Positions 16,826 to 26,700 of a stretch of DNA of 64,000 bases are shown here, in pieces. Each line of letters starts with the position of its first letter. Position 1 is the first letter of the stretch. The notes under the pieces are model-generated. The model had not been told where the DNA came from and ran no database searches. It was given only the letters and a program-made list of their open reading frames with translations. The stretch comes from Pedobacter kyonggii (GTDB taxonomy: Bacteria; Bacteroidota; Bacteroidia; Sphingobacteriales; Sphingobacteriaceae), in assembly GCF_004310665.1 (NCBI RefSeq), contig NZ_SIXF01000006.1, positions 124,001-188,000 on the forward strand, written 5' to 3'. Made by a program: the position numbers and the translations under genes.

Positions 16826-18649
16826 ATGAAAAAACAATTATTAATCTTAACCGTTTCGGCGATTGTAGGTCTTTCGGCCTGTAAAAAAACGGCTGTATTA
16901 CAAGAAGAAGTTGTAAACAGCAAAAAAACTATGGCTAGTGTCAGCGTGCAATCCCTCACTCAAACCAATGTTTTTAATGTCACCGAAAAAATTAGTGCAT
17001 CAATCGAAAGGGACCGCCTAAAAAATGGATACTATTTAACCGATTTTACTGCAACCGGTTTATACATGGCTCCGGGTGCTACTTTAGATATCACCGTAGA
17101 ACAAACCGCTGGAACCCGCCTGCCAAAATTATTAATTGGTACCTATTCTAGATATGGTACCTGGAATACCCAGCCCACATCCGTACAGTTAACGGCAGGT
17201 ACCAATACCATTACCAACGCTGTTGGCGGCTTATTATGGATCAGGTACACCAATTCTACAACTGGCTCTACCGCTAAATTAACTTTTAATAGCGGTTACC
17301 AATACGCTCCATATTACAAACTTGGCGTAACAACCAATTCAGACTGGATTAATCAATTACAAACCTACACTACTCCTGATGTTGTTTTGGAAGGCTCAAA
17401 TTGCTTTATCGTAGTATCACGAACTAAGGCAATACAGTACCAAGCAGAAGACCAGAGTGCTATATTGAATAAAATTACGCAGGTTATTGCGCTAGAGGAT
17501 GATTTGAACGGCTTAGACAACTCTTTGCCTGCACATGCGAAAAATGTGCATACCTATCTTTTAACACAGCATGAAGATCCAGCCTATTACTTTTTCGCTT
17601 ATGATTACCGCACGGCTTATATCACCTCGGATGTTAATGCCATTTTAACATTAAGTGCAGTGGGTACCAATGGCTGGGGCTTATGGCACGAATTAGGCCA
17701 CCAGCACCAAATGATGTGGCGTTGGGGTGCGCTGGGTGAGGTTTCGGTAAATCTTTATAGTTTATACGTGCAGCGTACGCTTACACCATCTATCAACAGG
17801 TTGGTAAACGATGGCGTTTGGCCAAAAGCTCTTACCTATCTGGGAAAAGCTGAGGGAACCAAAGATTATAACGGATCAACAAGTTATACCAATCCTTTAA
17901 CCGATCTGTTTATCAGGCTCTGCATGTTTCAACAATTAACCTTAGCCTATGGTGATAATTTTTACAGAACCCTGGCCAAAAATATGCGTGTTGAAAATCC
18001 AACCTTAGCTAATGATGATGCCAGGATGCGCTATTTCATGCTGAAGGCTTGCAATATATCGGGCAAAAACTTAAGTACTTTCTTCCAAAAATGGGGTTTG
18101 AATTTATCTACTCCAGCAGCCACAACTCAAATATATGCAGACATGGCAGCTTTGGGTTTACCAGCGCCAAGCACTGACCCATCTACCCTACAAGATAATG
18201 TTGCACCTTTAACCGAATTAAGTAAAACTGGCTGGAGCATCAATTCTTTCAGCTCTGAAGAAACCAGCGGCGAAGGAGCCATCAATGGCAGGGCTGCTAC
18301 TTTAATCGATGGAAGCCACAGTACGTTCTGGCACTCACGCTGGACCACTTCTGCAGCAAGCTATCCGCACCAGGTTGTGATTGATTTAGGATCTTCGAAA
18401 TCGGCAAACGGCTTAAGTTTAGTGCAAAGAAGCGGATTGAGCCGTGCGATTAAAAACTTTCAGGTTTTAACAAGTACCGATAATATAAATTTCACATCGG
18501 TAAACAATTATGTAGCTCAAAATGCTGCTGGAGTACAATATTTTGCATTTGGCAGCACCAAAACTTTAAGATACCTTAAGGTAATTATGAATTCTGCACA
18601 AGACGGTTTGCAGTATGCATCGCTAGCAGAGCTTGGTTTATACAATTAA
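16826..18649 (+). CDS. M60-like (enhancin-type) metallopeptidase lipoprotein with C-terminal F5/8 type C domain
   Basis: A 607-residue lipoprotein (MKKQLLILTVSAIVGLSAC, then KK). The zinc motif HELGHQ begins at His288 (HExxH with Gly291), with the third ligand probably Glu305 in GALGEVSVNLY, as in peptidase family M60. The region before it (PGATLDITVEQTAGTRLPKLLIG, split here after 20 residues by comparison with the family) is the beta-rich N-terminal part of that family. From about residue 464 to the end there is a galactose-binding-like F5/8 type C (CBM32-type) domain (TLIDGSHSTFWHSRW). M60 members cut mucin-like O-glycoproteins, so a host- or biofilm-glycoprotein substrate is possible. It is followed by its own terminator and stands as a single transcription unit. 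Confidence 0.88.
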   Translation: MKKQLLILTVSAIVGLSACKKTAVLQEEVVNSKKTMASVSVQSLTQTNVFNVTEKISASIERDRLKNGYYLTDFTATGLYMAPGATLDITVEQTAGTRLPKLLIGTYSRYGTWNTQPTSVQLTAGTNTITNAVGGLLWIRYTNSTTGSTAKLTFNSGYQYAPYYKLGVTTNSDWINQLQTYTTPDVVLEGSNCFIVVSRTKAIQYQAEDQSAILNKITQVIALEDDLNGLDNSLPAHAKNVHTYLLTQHEDPAYYFFAYDYRTAYITSDVNAILTLSAVGTNGWGLWHELGHQHQMMWRWGALGEVSVNLYSLYVQRTLTPSINRLVNDGVWPKALTYLGKAEGTKDYNGSTSYTNPLTDLFIRLCMFQQLTLAYGDNFYRTLAKNMRVENPTLANDDARMRYFMLKACNISGKNLSTFFQKWGLNLSTPAATTQIYADMAALGLPAPSTDPSTLQDNVAPLTELSKTGWSINSFSSEETSGEGAINGRAATLIDGSHSTFWHSRWTTSAASYPHQVVIDLGSSKSANGLSLVQRSGLSRAIKNFQVLTSTDNINFTSVNNYVAQNAAGVQYFAFGSTKTLRYLKVIMNSAQDGLQYASLAELGLYN

Positions 18650-18660
18650 CAATTTGATAA

Positions 18661-18690
18661 AAAGAGGACTGATAGGTGGTCCTCTTTTTA
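18661..18690 (+). terminator. Rho-independent terminator of the M60-like gene
   Basis: AAAGAGGAC (18661-18669) pairs perfectly with GTCCTCTTT (18679-18687) around a 9-nt loop and continues into a T-run, 11 bp after the stop codon. Confidence 0.88.
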
Positions 18691-18826
18691 TTTATCGCTG
18701 GTACAACACATTGTCTTTTTGATTAATATTCACAGTCGAAAAGATATTACAAGTACAACGGAAACAGCATTTAATGATGAGCCTGATAGGCAGACTGAAT
18801 ATAAACCAGAAAATTGGTTTTTAGGC

Positions 18827-19063
18827 CTATAGGTTATTTACTTCAAAACCGCGATAGCTAAGCATTTCGGCATTATGTGAAACAATTAGGCGAAGTTTTA
18901 ATCTTTCGATAATTGCTCTGGCCTGAGCAATATTTCTTTGCATATCGTTTATTCCCCTGATTTCGATTCCTCCAGACATTAGTTTAAATTTACTGGGCTC
19001 AAACTTATCAATAAACTGCTGAAGATCTGGGCTAACTATTACCTGATTGTTTTGCATAATCAA
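18827..19063 (-). CDS. Small hypothetical protein
   Basis: A 78-residue protein (or 76 from the second Met at 19057, MQNNQVIVSPDLQQF). It has no signal peptide or membrane segment and is mixed alpha/beta by appearance, with a charged helix near residues 38-58 (NDMQRNIAQARAIIERLKL). No family is recognised. It is a separate minus-strand unit between the M60-like gene and the PAP2 gene. The coding call rests on length, codon use and a compact amphipathic composition. Confidence 0.5.
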   Translation of the reverse strand: MIMQNNQVIVSPDLQQFIDKFEPSKFKLMSGGIEIRGINDMQRNIAQARAIIERLKLRLIVSHNAEMLSYRGFEVNNL

Positions 19064-19306
19064 TTATTAATTCTTTTGTACAAAAAAAGACAAAGCATTT
19101 TAACTTATCAGCGCTTTCATATTAACTTATTAAGAAATGTTAACAAAGGCTTTCTTCAAAATAACCACCTCGCAACGATAATTGAGTTTATTCCAATAAA
19201 CTACAGATCTGTAAGAATTCTCAAAGCATACAGCATGACATAAATATGACATTCACTTAACTTTCAGATGATATTCAGCTAATAGTTTTGTTATAAAGAA
19301 CAGGAC

Positions 19307-19990
19307 ATGCGTACGATAAAAAGATTGACCAAACTCAATTATTATTTCCTTACTGCCATATCAATACTCCTATTGGCGCTCCTTTTTAATTTTAGTTTTT
19401 CTAAAACAGATGGATTTCTCATTTTTAACCGTTTTCATCAAGCCTGGCTAGATGTTTTTTTTAAGTATATCACTAATTTCGGAGATGGTTTAATCACTAT
19501 TCTAGCTGCAATTATTCTACTTGCACTCCGTAAAAAGAAAAAAGCAATGACTGTGGTTCTTGCTTATATTTATTCAGGGCTGCTTATTCAAATCGCAAAA
19601 AGGATATTCCACATGCCACGGCCTAAATATTTTTTCGAGCAGACTTTATTTCATTATACTCATTTTGTTGAAGGGGTAAACATGCATGATCAAAATTCTT
19701 TTCCTTCAGGCCATACCGCATCTGCTTTTGCCTTAGCTACAGTGTTGGTTTTAGTTTTCAAGAAAAATAAAATCTCATTTTACTGCTTATTTTTTGCTTT
19801 TTTAATCGGTTATTCGCGTATATACCTGGCTCAGCATTTCCTTATTGATGTAATTTTTGGGGCAATAACCGGTATAATCTGTGCTTTGATTAGTTATCAT
19901 CAAGTATACGATCTTAAACTTTTCAGATCGGACAAAGTAAACAAAAGGTATAAACAGCTTAAAATCGCCAATCAGACCAACCCCATTTAA
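19307..19990 (+). CDS. PAP2 family membrane phosphatase
   Basis: A 227-residue integral membrane protein with all three PAP2 signature motifs: KRIFHMPRP (K-x6-RP), PSGHTASAF (PSGH) and SRIYLAQHFLID (SR-x5-H-x3-D), separated by five or six membrane helices. Such enzymes dephosphorylate lipid phosphates such as undecaprenyl diphosphate, phosphatidic acid or phosphatidylglycerol phosphate; the substrate is not determined here. The active site faces the periplasm in known members. A GTG-initiated ORF of 33 codons follows directly (19991-20092). Confidence 0.92.
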   Translation: MRTIKRLTKLNYYFLTAISILLLALLFNFSFSKTDGFLIFNRFHQAWLDVFFKYITNFGDGLITILAAIILLALRKKKKAMTVVLAYIYSGLLIQIAKRIFHMPRPKYFFEQTLFHYTHFVEGVNMHDQNSFPSGHTASAFALATVLVLVFKKNKISFYCLFFAFLIGYSRIYLAQHFLIDVIFGAITGIICALISYHQVYDLKLFRSDKVNKRYKQLKIANQTNPI

Positions 19991-20092
19991 GTGAAAGAAA
20001 TTCCAGTTAAACTTTGGCTTTTTATAGTAGCTATGTCTATAATCAAACTGTTTATCATATATTTAATTGCACTTGAGCTGAAAATGCAATAA
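19991..20092 (+). CDS. Doubtful 33-residue hydrophobic ORF after PAP2
   Basis: A GTG directly after the PAP2 stop opens a 33-residue reading frame with one strong membrane segment (LWLFIVAMSIIKLFIIYLIA). It could be a small membrane peptide translated by coupling, or the remnant of a longer membrane protein such as a glycosyltransferase. Nothing after the stop supports the second idea. Confidence 0.25.
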   Translation: MKEIPVKLWLFIVAMSIIKLFIIYLIALELKMQ

Positions 20093-20154
20093 ATTAGCTT
20101 AGAAATCAAAGCCAATCCCATTTGGCCAATAGCGAACCTCTTCCTAAAAAATAG

Positions 20155-21108
20155 ATGATGCCCAATAACAAAGTATATCCGCTAAGCTTGCTGTTTCTCA
20201 CGCTTTTATTCAGTTCTCTATCCTCAATTGGGCAGATTGTACTCAAGGATAAAAAATACCACGTAAATACTAAAATATTTTCGCAAACAGATTCAGGCAC
20301 ACTAAAGTTAGATATTTATTACAGTGGTAAAATAACAGAAACTAAGCCAACAGTACTTTTTGTATTTGGTGGCGGCTTTGTAATGGGCCGCAGAGACAGT
20401 AAGTTATTTGATCAATACTTTAATACTTTGATAGGGCATGGTTTTAAAGTGGTGTCTGTAGACTATAGGTTAGGCCTTAAAGGAAAGAAATTTCCCAGTC
20501 CATTTAATACTTCAAACTTAAAAGCTGCTATTGATACCGCGACGACTGATGTTTTCGACGCAACAGCTTATCTGATCAAAAATGCAAAAGAACTTGGTAT
20601 CGATACGGCTATGATCATCCTATCGGGATCAAGTGCGGGCGCTATTACTGCGCTACACGCCGACTATAACAAGCGGAATGCGACAGCGTTATCGGCTAAA
20701 CTCCCACAGCATTTTCAATACAAAGGTGTAATTTCTTTTGCCGGGGCAATATTAAGTTATAAGGGGGCACCGAAATATATGATGCCACCAGCACCTACAA
20801 TGCTTTTTCATGGCACAGCCGATAAACTTGTACCCTATAACAAAGTGAGATTACTTAACAGGGGCTTTTTTGGTTCCAAGTATCTGGCACGCACCTTCAG
20901 GAAAAATGGATATCCGTATTACTTTCAGTATGTACAAGATATGGGACACGAAATAGCAGGCTCACCAATGGTTGAAAACCTGCCTGATATTTTGTGGTTT
21001 ATAGAAAATTACATCATTAAACAAAAGCGCTACTTTATGGAAGTAGATTTTAAAGATGCCGACAAAAAACCCACCTTTAGCATACCTCCTGCCTTAAAAA
21101 AGAGGTAG
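20155..21108 (+). CDS. Secreted alpha/beta hydrolase (esterase/lipase-like)
   Basis: A 317-residue protein with a Sec signal peptide (MMPNNKVYPLSLLFLTLLFS ending near SIGQ). The oxyanion loop FGGGFVMGRR, strand VVSVDYRLG and nucleophile elbow SGSSAG (GxSxG) are characteristic of the esterase/BD-FAE-like alpha/beta hydrolases. The acid is probably the Asp of FHGTADKLVPY and the base the His of DMGHEIAG. Likely an exported carboxylesterase acting on acylated sugars or lipids. It faces the convergent EEP-family gene 20 bp away. Confidence 0.87.
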   Translation: MMPNNKVYPLSLLFLTLLFSSLSSIGQIVLKDKKYHVNTKIFSQTDSGTLKLDIYYSGKITETKPTVLFVFGGGFVMGRRDSKLFDQYFNTLIGHGFKVVSVDYRLGLKGKKFPSPFNTSNLKAAIDTATTDVFDATAYLIKNAKELGIDTAMIILSGSSAGAITALHADYNKRNATALSAKLPQHFQYKGVISFAGAILSYKGAPKYMMPPAPTMLFHGTADKLVPYNKVRLLNRGFFGSKYLARTFRKNGYPYYFQYVQDMGHEIAGSPMVENLPDILWFIENYIIKQKRYFMEVDFKDADKKPTFSIPPALKKR

Positions 21109-21128
21109 CGTAAATCGAATGGTTTCAG

Positions 21129-21944
21129 TTATTTTTCCAGCTCAAGCACAGCAACAATTGGTAAATGATCTGAGGCATAACGCTCAGGAACAACCTCGTG
21201 AGAAACAACTTTAAAAGGATTTCCTGTTTTAAAACCAATATGATCGATTGTTTTCCGTGGGTTAATCACAGGAATGGTAAAACCACAATCGCTACATGTT
21301 CTGGTAAAATTTGAATCGAATATTTTAATGCTTTCTGAACTCGGATCGGCGTTCAAGTCACCTGCAACAATTAACGGTAAGGTTTCTTTTTCTGCTAAGC
21401 GATTGATCTCTTTAGCCTGAAGGATACGGTTATCTTCCGGGCGTTGTGCATCAAGATGGGTAGAAGCAAAACGGATAAAAACTCCTTTGGCAATTTCGGC
21501 AGTTGCAATGGCCAAAACCCTTTGTTCTGCTTTGGCATCGTTATTTTTTGGTAACATAAAAGTCTGTTGTGCAGATAAAGGAAAACGTGATAAAATGGCT
21601 ACGCCATAGTCGCCCCCATCATGGTCTATCGCTTTACCAAAATAAAAATTCATCTTCAATTTGGTGGCGAGCACAACAGCCTGATTAATACTGCCTGATC
21701 TTTTGGTATTCACATCTACTTCTTGTAAAGCTACAAAATCTGGTTTTTGTTCTGCTATCGCTTTGGCAATGGCATCAACATCGATAAGGCCCTCTTTCTC
21801 TTTTGATGGCGGATTACAATGGTGAAGGTTATAAGACATTACGCGCAGTACATTATTGCGCTTTGATTCAGCTTGTCTACTAATCTTAGGCGAACAAGCG
21901 CCTAAAAGGCATACAATTATTATTAAAAATGAGTATAATTTCAT
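21129..21944 (-). CDS. Endonuclease/exonuclease/phosphatase family lipoprotein
   Basis: A 271-residue protein with a lipoprotein signal (MKLYSFLIIIVCLLGAC). The EEP-fold motifs appear in order: RVMSYNLHH, FVALQEVD (metal-binding Glu), YGVAILSRFPL, STHLDAQR, VAGDLNADP, KTIDHIGF and ASDHLPIVA (final Asp-His). Members cut phosphodiesters in nucleic acids, sphingolipids or phosphoinositides; the envelope location favours a lipid or extracellular nucleic acid substrate. It lies downstream of the second susD on the same strand but behind a long hairpin at 21968-22067 that may end most susCD transcripts. Confidence 0.9.
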   Translation of the reverse strand: MKLYSFLIIIVCLLGACSPKISRQAESKRNNVLRVMSYNLHHCNPPSKEKEGLIDVDAIAKAIAEQKPDFVALQEVDVNTKRSGSINQAVVLATKLKMNFYFGKAIDHDGGDYGVAILSRFPLSAQQTFMLPKNNDAKAEQRVLAIATAEIAKGVFIRFASTHLDAQRPEDNRILQAKEINRLAEKETLPLIVAGDLNADPSSESIKIFDSNFTRTCSDCGFTIPVINPRKTIDHIGFKTGNPFKVVSHEVVPERYASDHLPIVAVLELEK

Positions 21945-21967
21945 ATCGGTTAAATTAAAAAAATAAA

Positions 21968-22067
21968 AAGAGGCTGTATTATAAAATTTAAATTTCTGTT
22001 CGAATGTACTTCCCGATAAATTGGGCAGCTACAGGATGACAGTTCTACATTAATGATACAGCCTCTT
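21968..22067 (-). terminator. Terminator-like inverted repeat with a 76-nt loop holding another repeat
   Basis: AAGAGGCTGTAT (21968-21979) pairs perfectly with ATACAGCCTCTT (22056-22067). Read on the minus strand it begins 9 nt after the susD stop and ends in a T-rich run (21955-21969). The loop contains a second small palindrome (CCCGATAAATTGGG) with GTCATCCTG, resembling repeats near 52790. It looks like a terminator into which a mobile repeat unit has been inserted. Confidence 0.55.
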
Positions 22068-22075
22068 AAAATTAT

Positions 22076-23782
22076 CTACCAGCCCGGATTTTGCCCCAGT
22101 ACCGGATTGCGTTGTAATTGTGTAATTGGAATTGGCCAAAGATAATTTTTAGGAGCAACAAATTTCCTACCTGTGTTTACCACAAAATATCCGTTGGCAT
22201 CTGTTGCGATGGTTGCTACATATTGCTGGTTAAAACTTTCAACCAAACTTTTCTTCATGCCCTTTACATCCTGAGCCAATAAATCGCCTTGTTTCCAGCG
22301 GAGTATGTCGTAATAACGCTGTCCTTCAAGTGCCAGTTCAACCCTTCTTTCCCGTCTGATTTCGGTCCTTAAATCTAACCCAGCCGCTGCAAGTTCGGTA
22401 ATTACCATTCTTTTCATCCCTACACGGTCGCGCAACTTATTAATGGTATTATCAATATCGCTCTGCGTAAGTGTACCTTGTTCTAACCTGGCCTCTGCAA
22501 AAGTAAGCAGTACTTCTGCATAACGGATATGATGGATATCGTTCGAGTCCTGGCTAACCGTACCCACAGCCGCGACTTCTACATATTTGCTAAAGTAAAA
22601 CCCAGTTCCTGTTATACACCCCTTTTTATCAGCATTCCATTTAGGCGTGCTAAATATCGGATTTGTAGTGGCATCGGCATCACCATCATCTTGCCCACCC
22701 CAAGCCCAACCAGGTGTTAATATGGTCTGATTCATGCGTGGATCTCTGTTTTTGAAGATATCAGCATAAGTGCTTTCGCTATACAACGGCGATTTATCTA
22801 TTGGAAGCCCATCTGTACATAAATAACTATCTACCAACGATTTAGTTGGCGAGTAGCGACTCGTTTGATCGGGCACTTGGATTTCGCGACTGATGTTGTG
22901 CACACTTACTCCGGCAACATTCGGTCTTGCTAAAATGGTTTCTTTGTTGGCTCCCGCAGCTAATTTTCCTCTGTAGGTAAAAAGGTCGTTATAACATTTG
23001 GCTGGGCCACCAGCTGTATATAGCTGATAAACATTCAAATCCATTACTGATTTAGCGGAAGCCTCTGCAATGCTCCATTTTTCGAAAAAGAGCGCTACCC
23101 TGGCTTTCCAGGCAAATGCAGCACCTTTGGTAATTCGACCAAGATCTGCGGCAGTATAAGCAGTTGGAAGGCCTGCTGCCGCTGCATCTAAATCGGCAAA
23201 AACGAATTCGAGCACCTCTGCCCTTTTATTACGGGGACCAAATACTTCTTCATTGCTAATTTCGAGCGTTTTAGAGATTAACGGTACATCGCCGAAAAGG
23301 AAGATCAGATAAGTGTACATAAAAGCCCTTAAAAACCTTACTTCGCCTGCATACTGCGCCAAGGCGGTTGCACCGATATTAGAGGCTTTGGTGTAATTTT
23401 CGAGAAAATGGTTACAACGCCTGATGGCAGCATATAAATTTACCCATTCGGAGTTTAATGTACCAGAGGTAAAATCGTAATTACCTGCAGAAATGGCCTG
23501 ATATTCTGAATTAGGTGGATAAATGGTATTGTCGCCCATGTTTTCCATGGAGATGGTATTATTGTTTCTTAAATTGCTATAACAGGCATTTACGGCCAGT
23601 TTTAATTGTTCTTCCGTTTTCCAGAAGCTGATATCGGTTACCGAATCTAGCGGTTCACGATCAAGGAATCCTTTTTTACAACTGGCTAAGAAAAAAGAAG
23701 GTATCAGTGCAGCACCGCCTAACAGCCCCGTTGCTTTTAAAAATGATCTGCGGCTGTTTATATATTGATTTTGATTTTTCAT
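22076..23782 (-). CDS. SusD/RagB family lipoprotein with a twin-arginine-type signal
   Basis: A 568-residue SusD-like protein. The N-terminus is unusual: SRRSFLKATG (residues 10-19) fits the twin-arginine consensus and is followed by a hydrophobic stretch and a lipobox FLASC (Cys35), so it may be a Tat-exported lipoprotein instead of the Sec type of normal SusD. The mature part is standard: AVNACYSNLRNN, VRFLRAFMYTYLIFLFGDVP, IRYAEVLLTFAEARLEQG and RRERRVELALEGQRYYDILRW. It pairs with the STN-containing SusC encoded 7 bp upstream and probably binds a glycan or related ligand. Confidence 0.93.
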   Translation of the reverse strand: MKNQNQYINSRRSFLKATGLLGGAALIPSFFLASCKKGFLDREPLDSVTDISFWKTEEQLKLAVNACYSNLRNNNTISMENMGDNTIYPPNSEYQAISAGNYDFTSGTLNSEWVNLYAAIRRCNHFLENYTKASNIGATALAQYAGEVRFLRAFMYTYLIFLFGDVPLISKTLEISNEEVFGPRNKRAEVLEFVFADLDAAAAGLPTAYTAADLGRITKGAAFAWKARVALFFEKWSIAEASAKSVMDLNVYQLYTAGGPAKCYNDLFTYRGKLAAGANKETILARPNVAGVSVHNISREIQVPDQTSRYSPTKSLVDSYLCTDGLPIDKSPLYSESTYADIFKNRDPRMNQTILTPGWAWGGQDDGDADATTNPIFSTPKWNADKKGCITGTGFYFSKYVEVAAVGTVSQDSNDIHHIRYAEVLLTFAEARLEQGTLTQSDIDNTINKLRDRVGMKRMVITELAAAGLDLRTEIRRERRVELALEGQRYYDILRWKQGDLLAQDVKGMKKSLVESFNQQYVATIATDANGYFVVNTGRKFVAPKNYLWPIPITQLQRNPVLGQNPGW

Positions 23783-23789
23783 GGGTGGT

Positions 23790-26700
23790 TTATTTTAACT
23801 TAATCGAAAGACCGAAAATGAACGTTTTAACCTGAGGATATAATCCGCCGCTGGTTGCCTGCGATTCGGGATCATAAGCATAAAAGAAATTGGTATCGGT
23901 AAACAAGTTATCGGCCGAGGCGTAAACCCTTAGCCTATCGATATGAATTTTCTGCAAGAAATTTCCAGGGATAGTATAACCCAACTGCAGGTTTTTCACC
24001 CTTAAATAAGCAGCATCCTGCAACCAATAATCGGCCAATCTTCCGGTGTTACGGGTATCCTTATATACGAAACGTGGGTATGAACCTCCTGTATTTTGTG
24101 GGGTCCATCTATCCATGTGTACTTCTTGAGGAAATGCAGCATCGGCATTATAAGCATGTAAACCCACTCCGGTAATGTAGCCATTTGCCATACCTACCCC
24201 TTGTAAAAACACACTCAGATCAAAATTATGATAAGCAGCATCTAACCTGAAAGAATAATTATACCGAGGGTAAGCATCCCCGATTACCTCACGGTCTAAA
24301 TCGGCACTAATCAAACCATCACCATTCAAATCACGGTATTTGAGATCGCCAGGTGCCACTTTACCTGCATCTGCAGCAAAGATTGGAAACTTTGGCACGT
24401 ATTTCCCTGCGCCATCTTTGGTAAAATCAGCCTCCTGGGCTAATCCATCTGTGCGGTAACCATAAAAAGCATCAAGTGGCTGCCCTACCTGACGGATCCT
24501 GTCGCCAATGGTTGGGGGAACACCGCCTAAATCGGTAACGGTATTTTTGATGTCAAAAAACTGTCCGGTAATGCCATATTTAAAATTTCCGATCTTATCG
24601 TTCCAACCCAGGCTCAATTCATATCCTTTGTTTGATATGGCTCCTGCATTTTGATCAGGAACGGTAAGGCCTATTACATCAGGCTGTGGCACTTTAAGTT
24701 GAATATCTACCGTTTTTTTATTAAAGATATCTCCGGTAAAAGTAAGTCGGTTGTTAAAAAAGGCAAGATCCATACCCACATTGAGCATCGTTGCTTTTTC
24801 CCATCTTAACAATGGATTGGAGAGTATAGTCTGTGCAAAACCAGTAGTGAGGATATTGCCAATTGGCATGGTACCCACACTGGTTAATACTTTAATATAT
24901 GGATACCATTCCGAATAGGCTGGTCCATCTGCTCCGTACTGATTACCCAATGATCCGTAAGAAGCGCGGATTTTACCATCGCTAAACCAGGCTCGGCTAT
25001 TCTCTTTTATAAAGCTTTCTTCACTAAATCTCCATCCTGCAGAAACTGAAGGGAACACACCCCATTTTTTCCCAGGAGCATACCGCGAAGATCCATCATA
25101 GCGCATATTAAACTCTAGCAGATATTTTCCGGCATAATCATAATTAACTCTCGAAAAGAGCGATTGAAGTGCGTATTGATAGGCATCTCCAGTTGCTGTA
25201 GGATTCAATGAGCCAACATTCAGTACGGGTACCTCATCACTAACCAAATTGGTTTTAGCAGCAGAAAAAGCATCAAAACGATAGGTTTCTTGCTGATAAC
25301 CACCGAGCAATTTAATATGATGTTCGCCTAAATTAAGCGAATAATCTGCCTGCATTGAGAAATTTTGCAGTGTGGTGGTAGTAGCAACTTCTCTTAAAGA
25401 GTTGTTTGGGTTTGTAGTATAAATAATCTTATCTGTTACCGGATTATAGTAATCGATCCTCCGATTAAATGTTCTTCTTTTTTGAGAACTGGCAATTAAA
25501 CCATACTGTGATTTAAGATCCAAACCTTTTAGTAAATGCAAAGTTCCGGTAATATTAGAGGTAAATTCTTTAGAGAAAAAATTATTAAACCCGCCATCGG
25601 TAGCAATAGCTAAAGGATTACTAGATCCACCCCCATAACCCCAGGTACCAGTGGTAAACCGTACAGGTGTTAATGGCGAACTGGTAAATGCCGTATAAAT
25701 AGCACCTCCACCACCTTCAGTATCGGCAGCAGGTTGGTTTTGGTTACGATCTAAATAACCCAAATTCACATCAACATCCAATAAGGAAAGTAGCTTTAAA
25801 GCCGATAGCTTTATCCTGGCATTGTTTTTTGCAAACTTATATTGATCGCCGGCAATTAGGCCATCCTGGTTTTCTCTTCCGTAAGAAAAATAATAATTAA
25901 AATCGCTGCTTCCTCCCTGCACGTTAATGCTGTGGTTCTGTTGAGGGGCATAATCTTTAATCAATGCATCTGTCCAGTTGGTATTGGCAAAATAATTAGG
26001 ATCAGAACCGTTACGTGCAACCTCAACCTGGGCATCGGTATACGATTTTGGAAGACCTGCATTTATCTGTGCCTCGCCAAGCAGTGTCATATAGTCAACT
26101 GAACCTAACATTTTGGGCAAACGTGTTGGTGTTTGGAAACCATAATAACCGTTATACGAAATAACTGCTTTCTGATTAAACTTACCTTTTTTAGTGGTAA
26201 CCAAAATCACCCCGTTCGCAGCCCTGGAGCCATATATTGACGAAGATGCTGCATCTTTAAGTACGGTTACACTTTCTATATCATCAGGATTGATCCAGTT
26301 CATATCTCCTGGTATACCATCAATCAGCACAAAAGGATTTGGATTATTGGTGGTTCCTGTTCCTCTTATCCTTAATGCTGAATGTGTGGCGCCTGGTTGC
26401 CCACTACCGCCGATTGTGGTAAGCCCGGTAATGGTACCCTGTAAGCCTGTAGAAACTGCCGTAATAGGCCTGTCTGCCAAAACTTTGGCATCAACCTGAG
26501 ATATGGCTCCCGTAACATTTGCTTTGCGCTGCGTTCCATAACCAACAATAACCACATCATTCAGGCCAACGGTTGATGGTTTTAAACTGATGGTATACGT
26601 TGTTTGATCTCCAATGGTGAAATTGTAATCTTCATAACCTACCATCCGTACTTTTATTTTATCGCCAGCAAAAGCTACAATGCTAAATCGGCCCATATCA

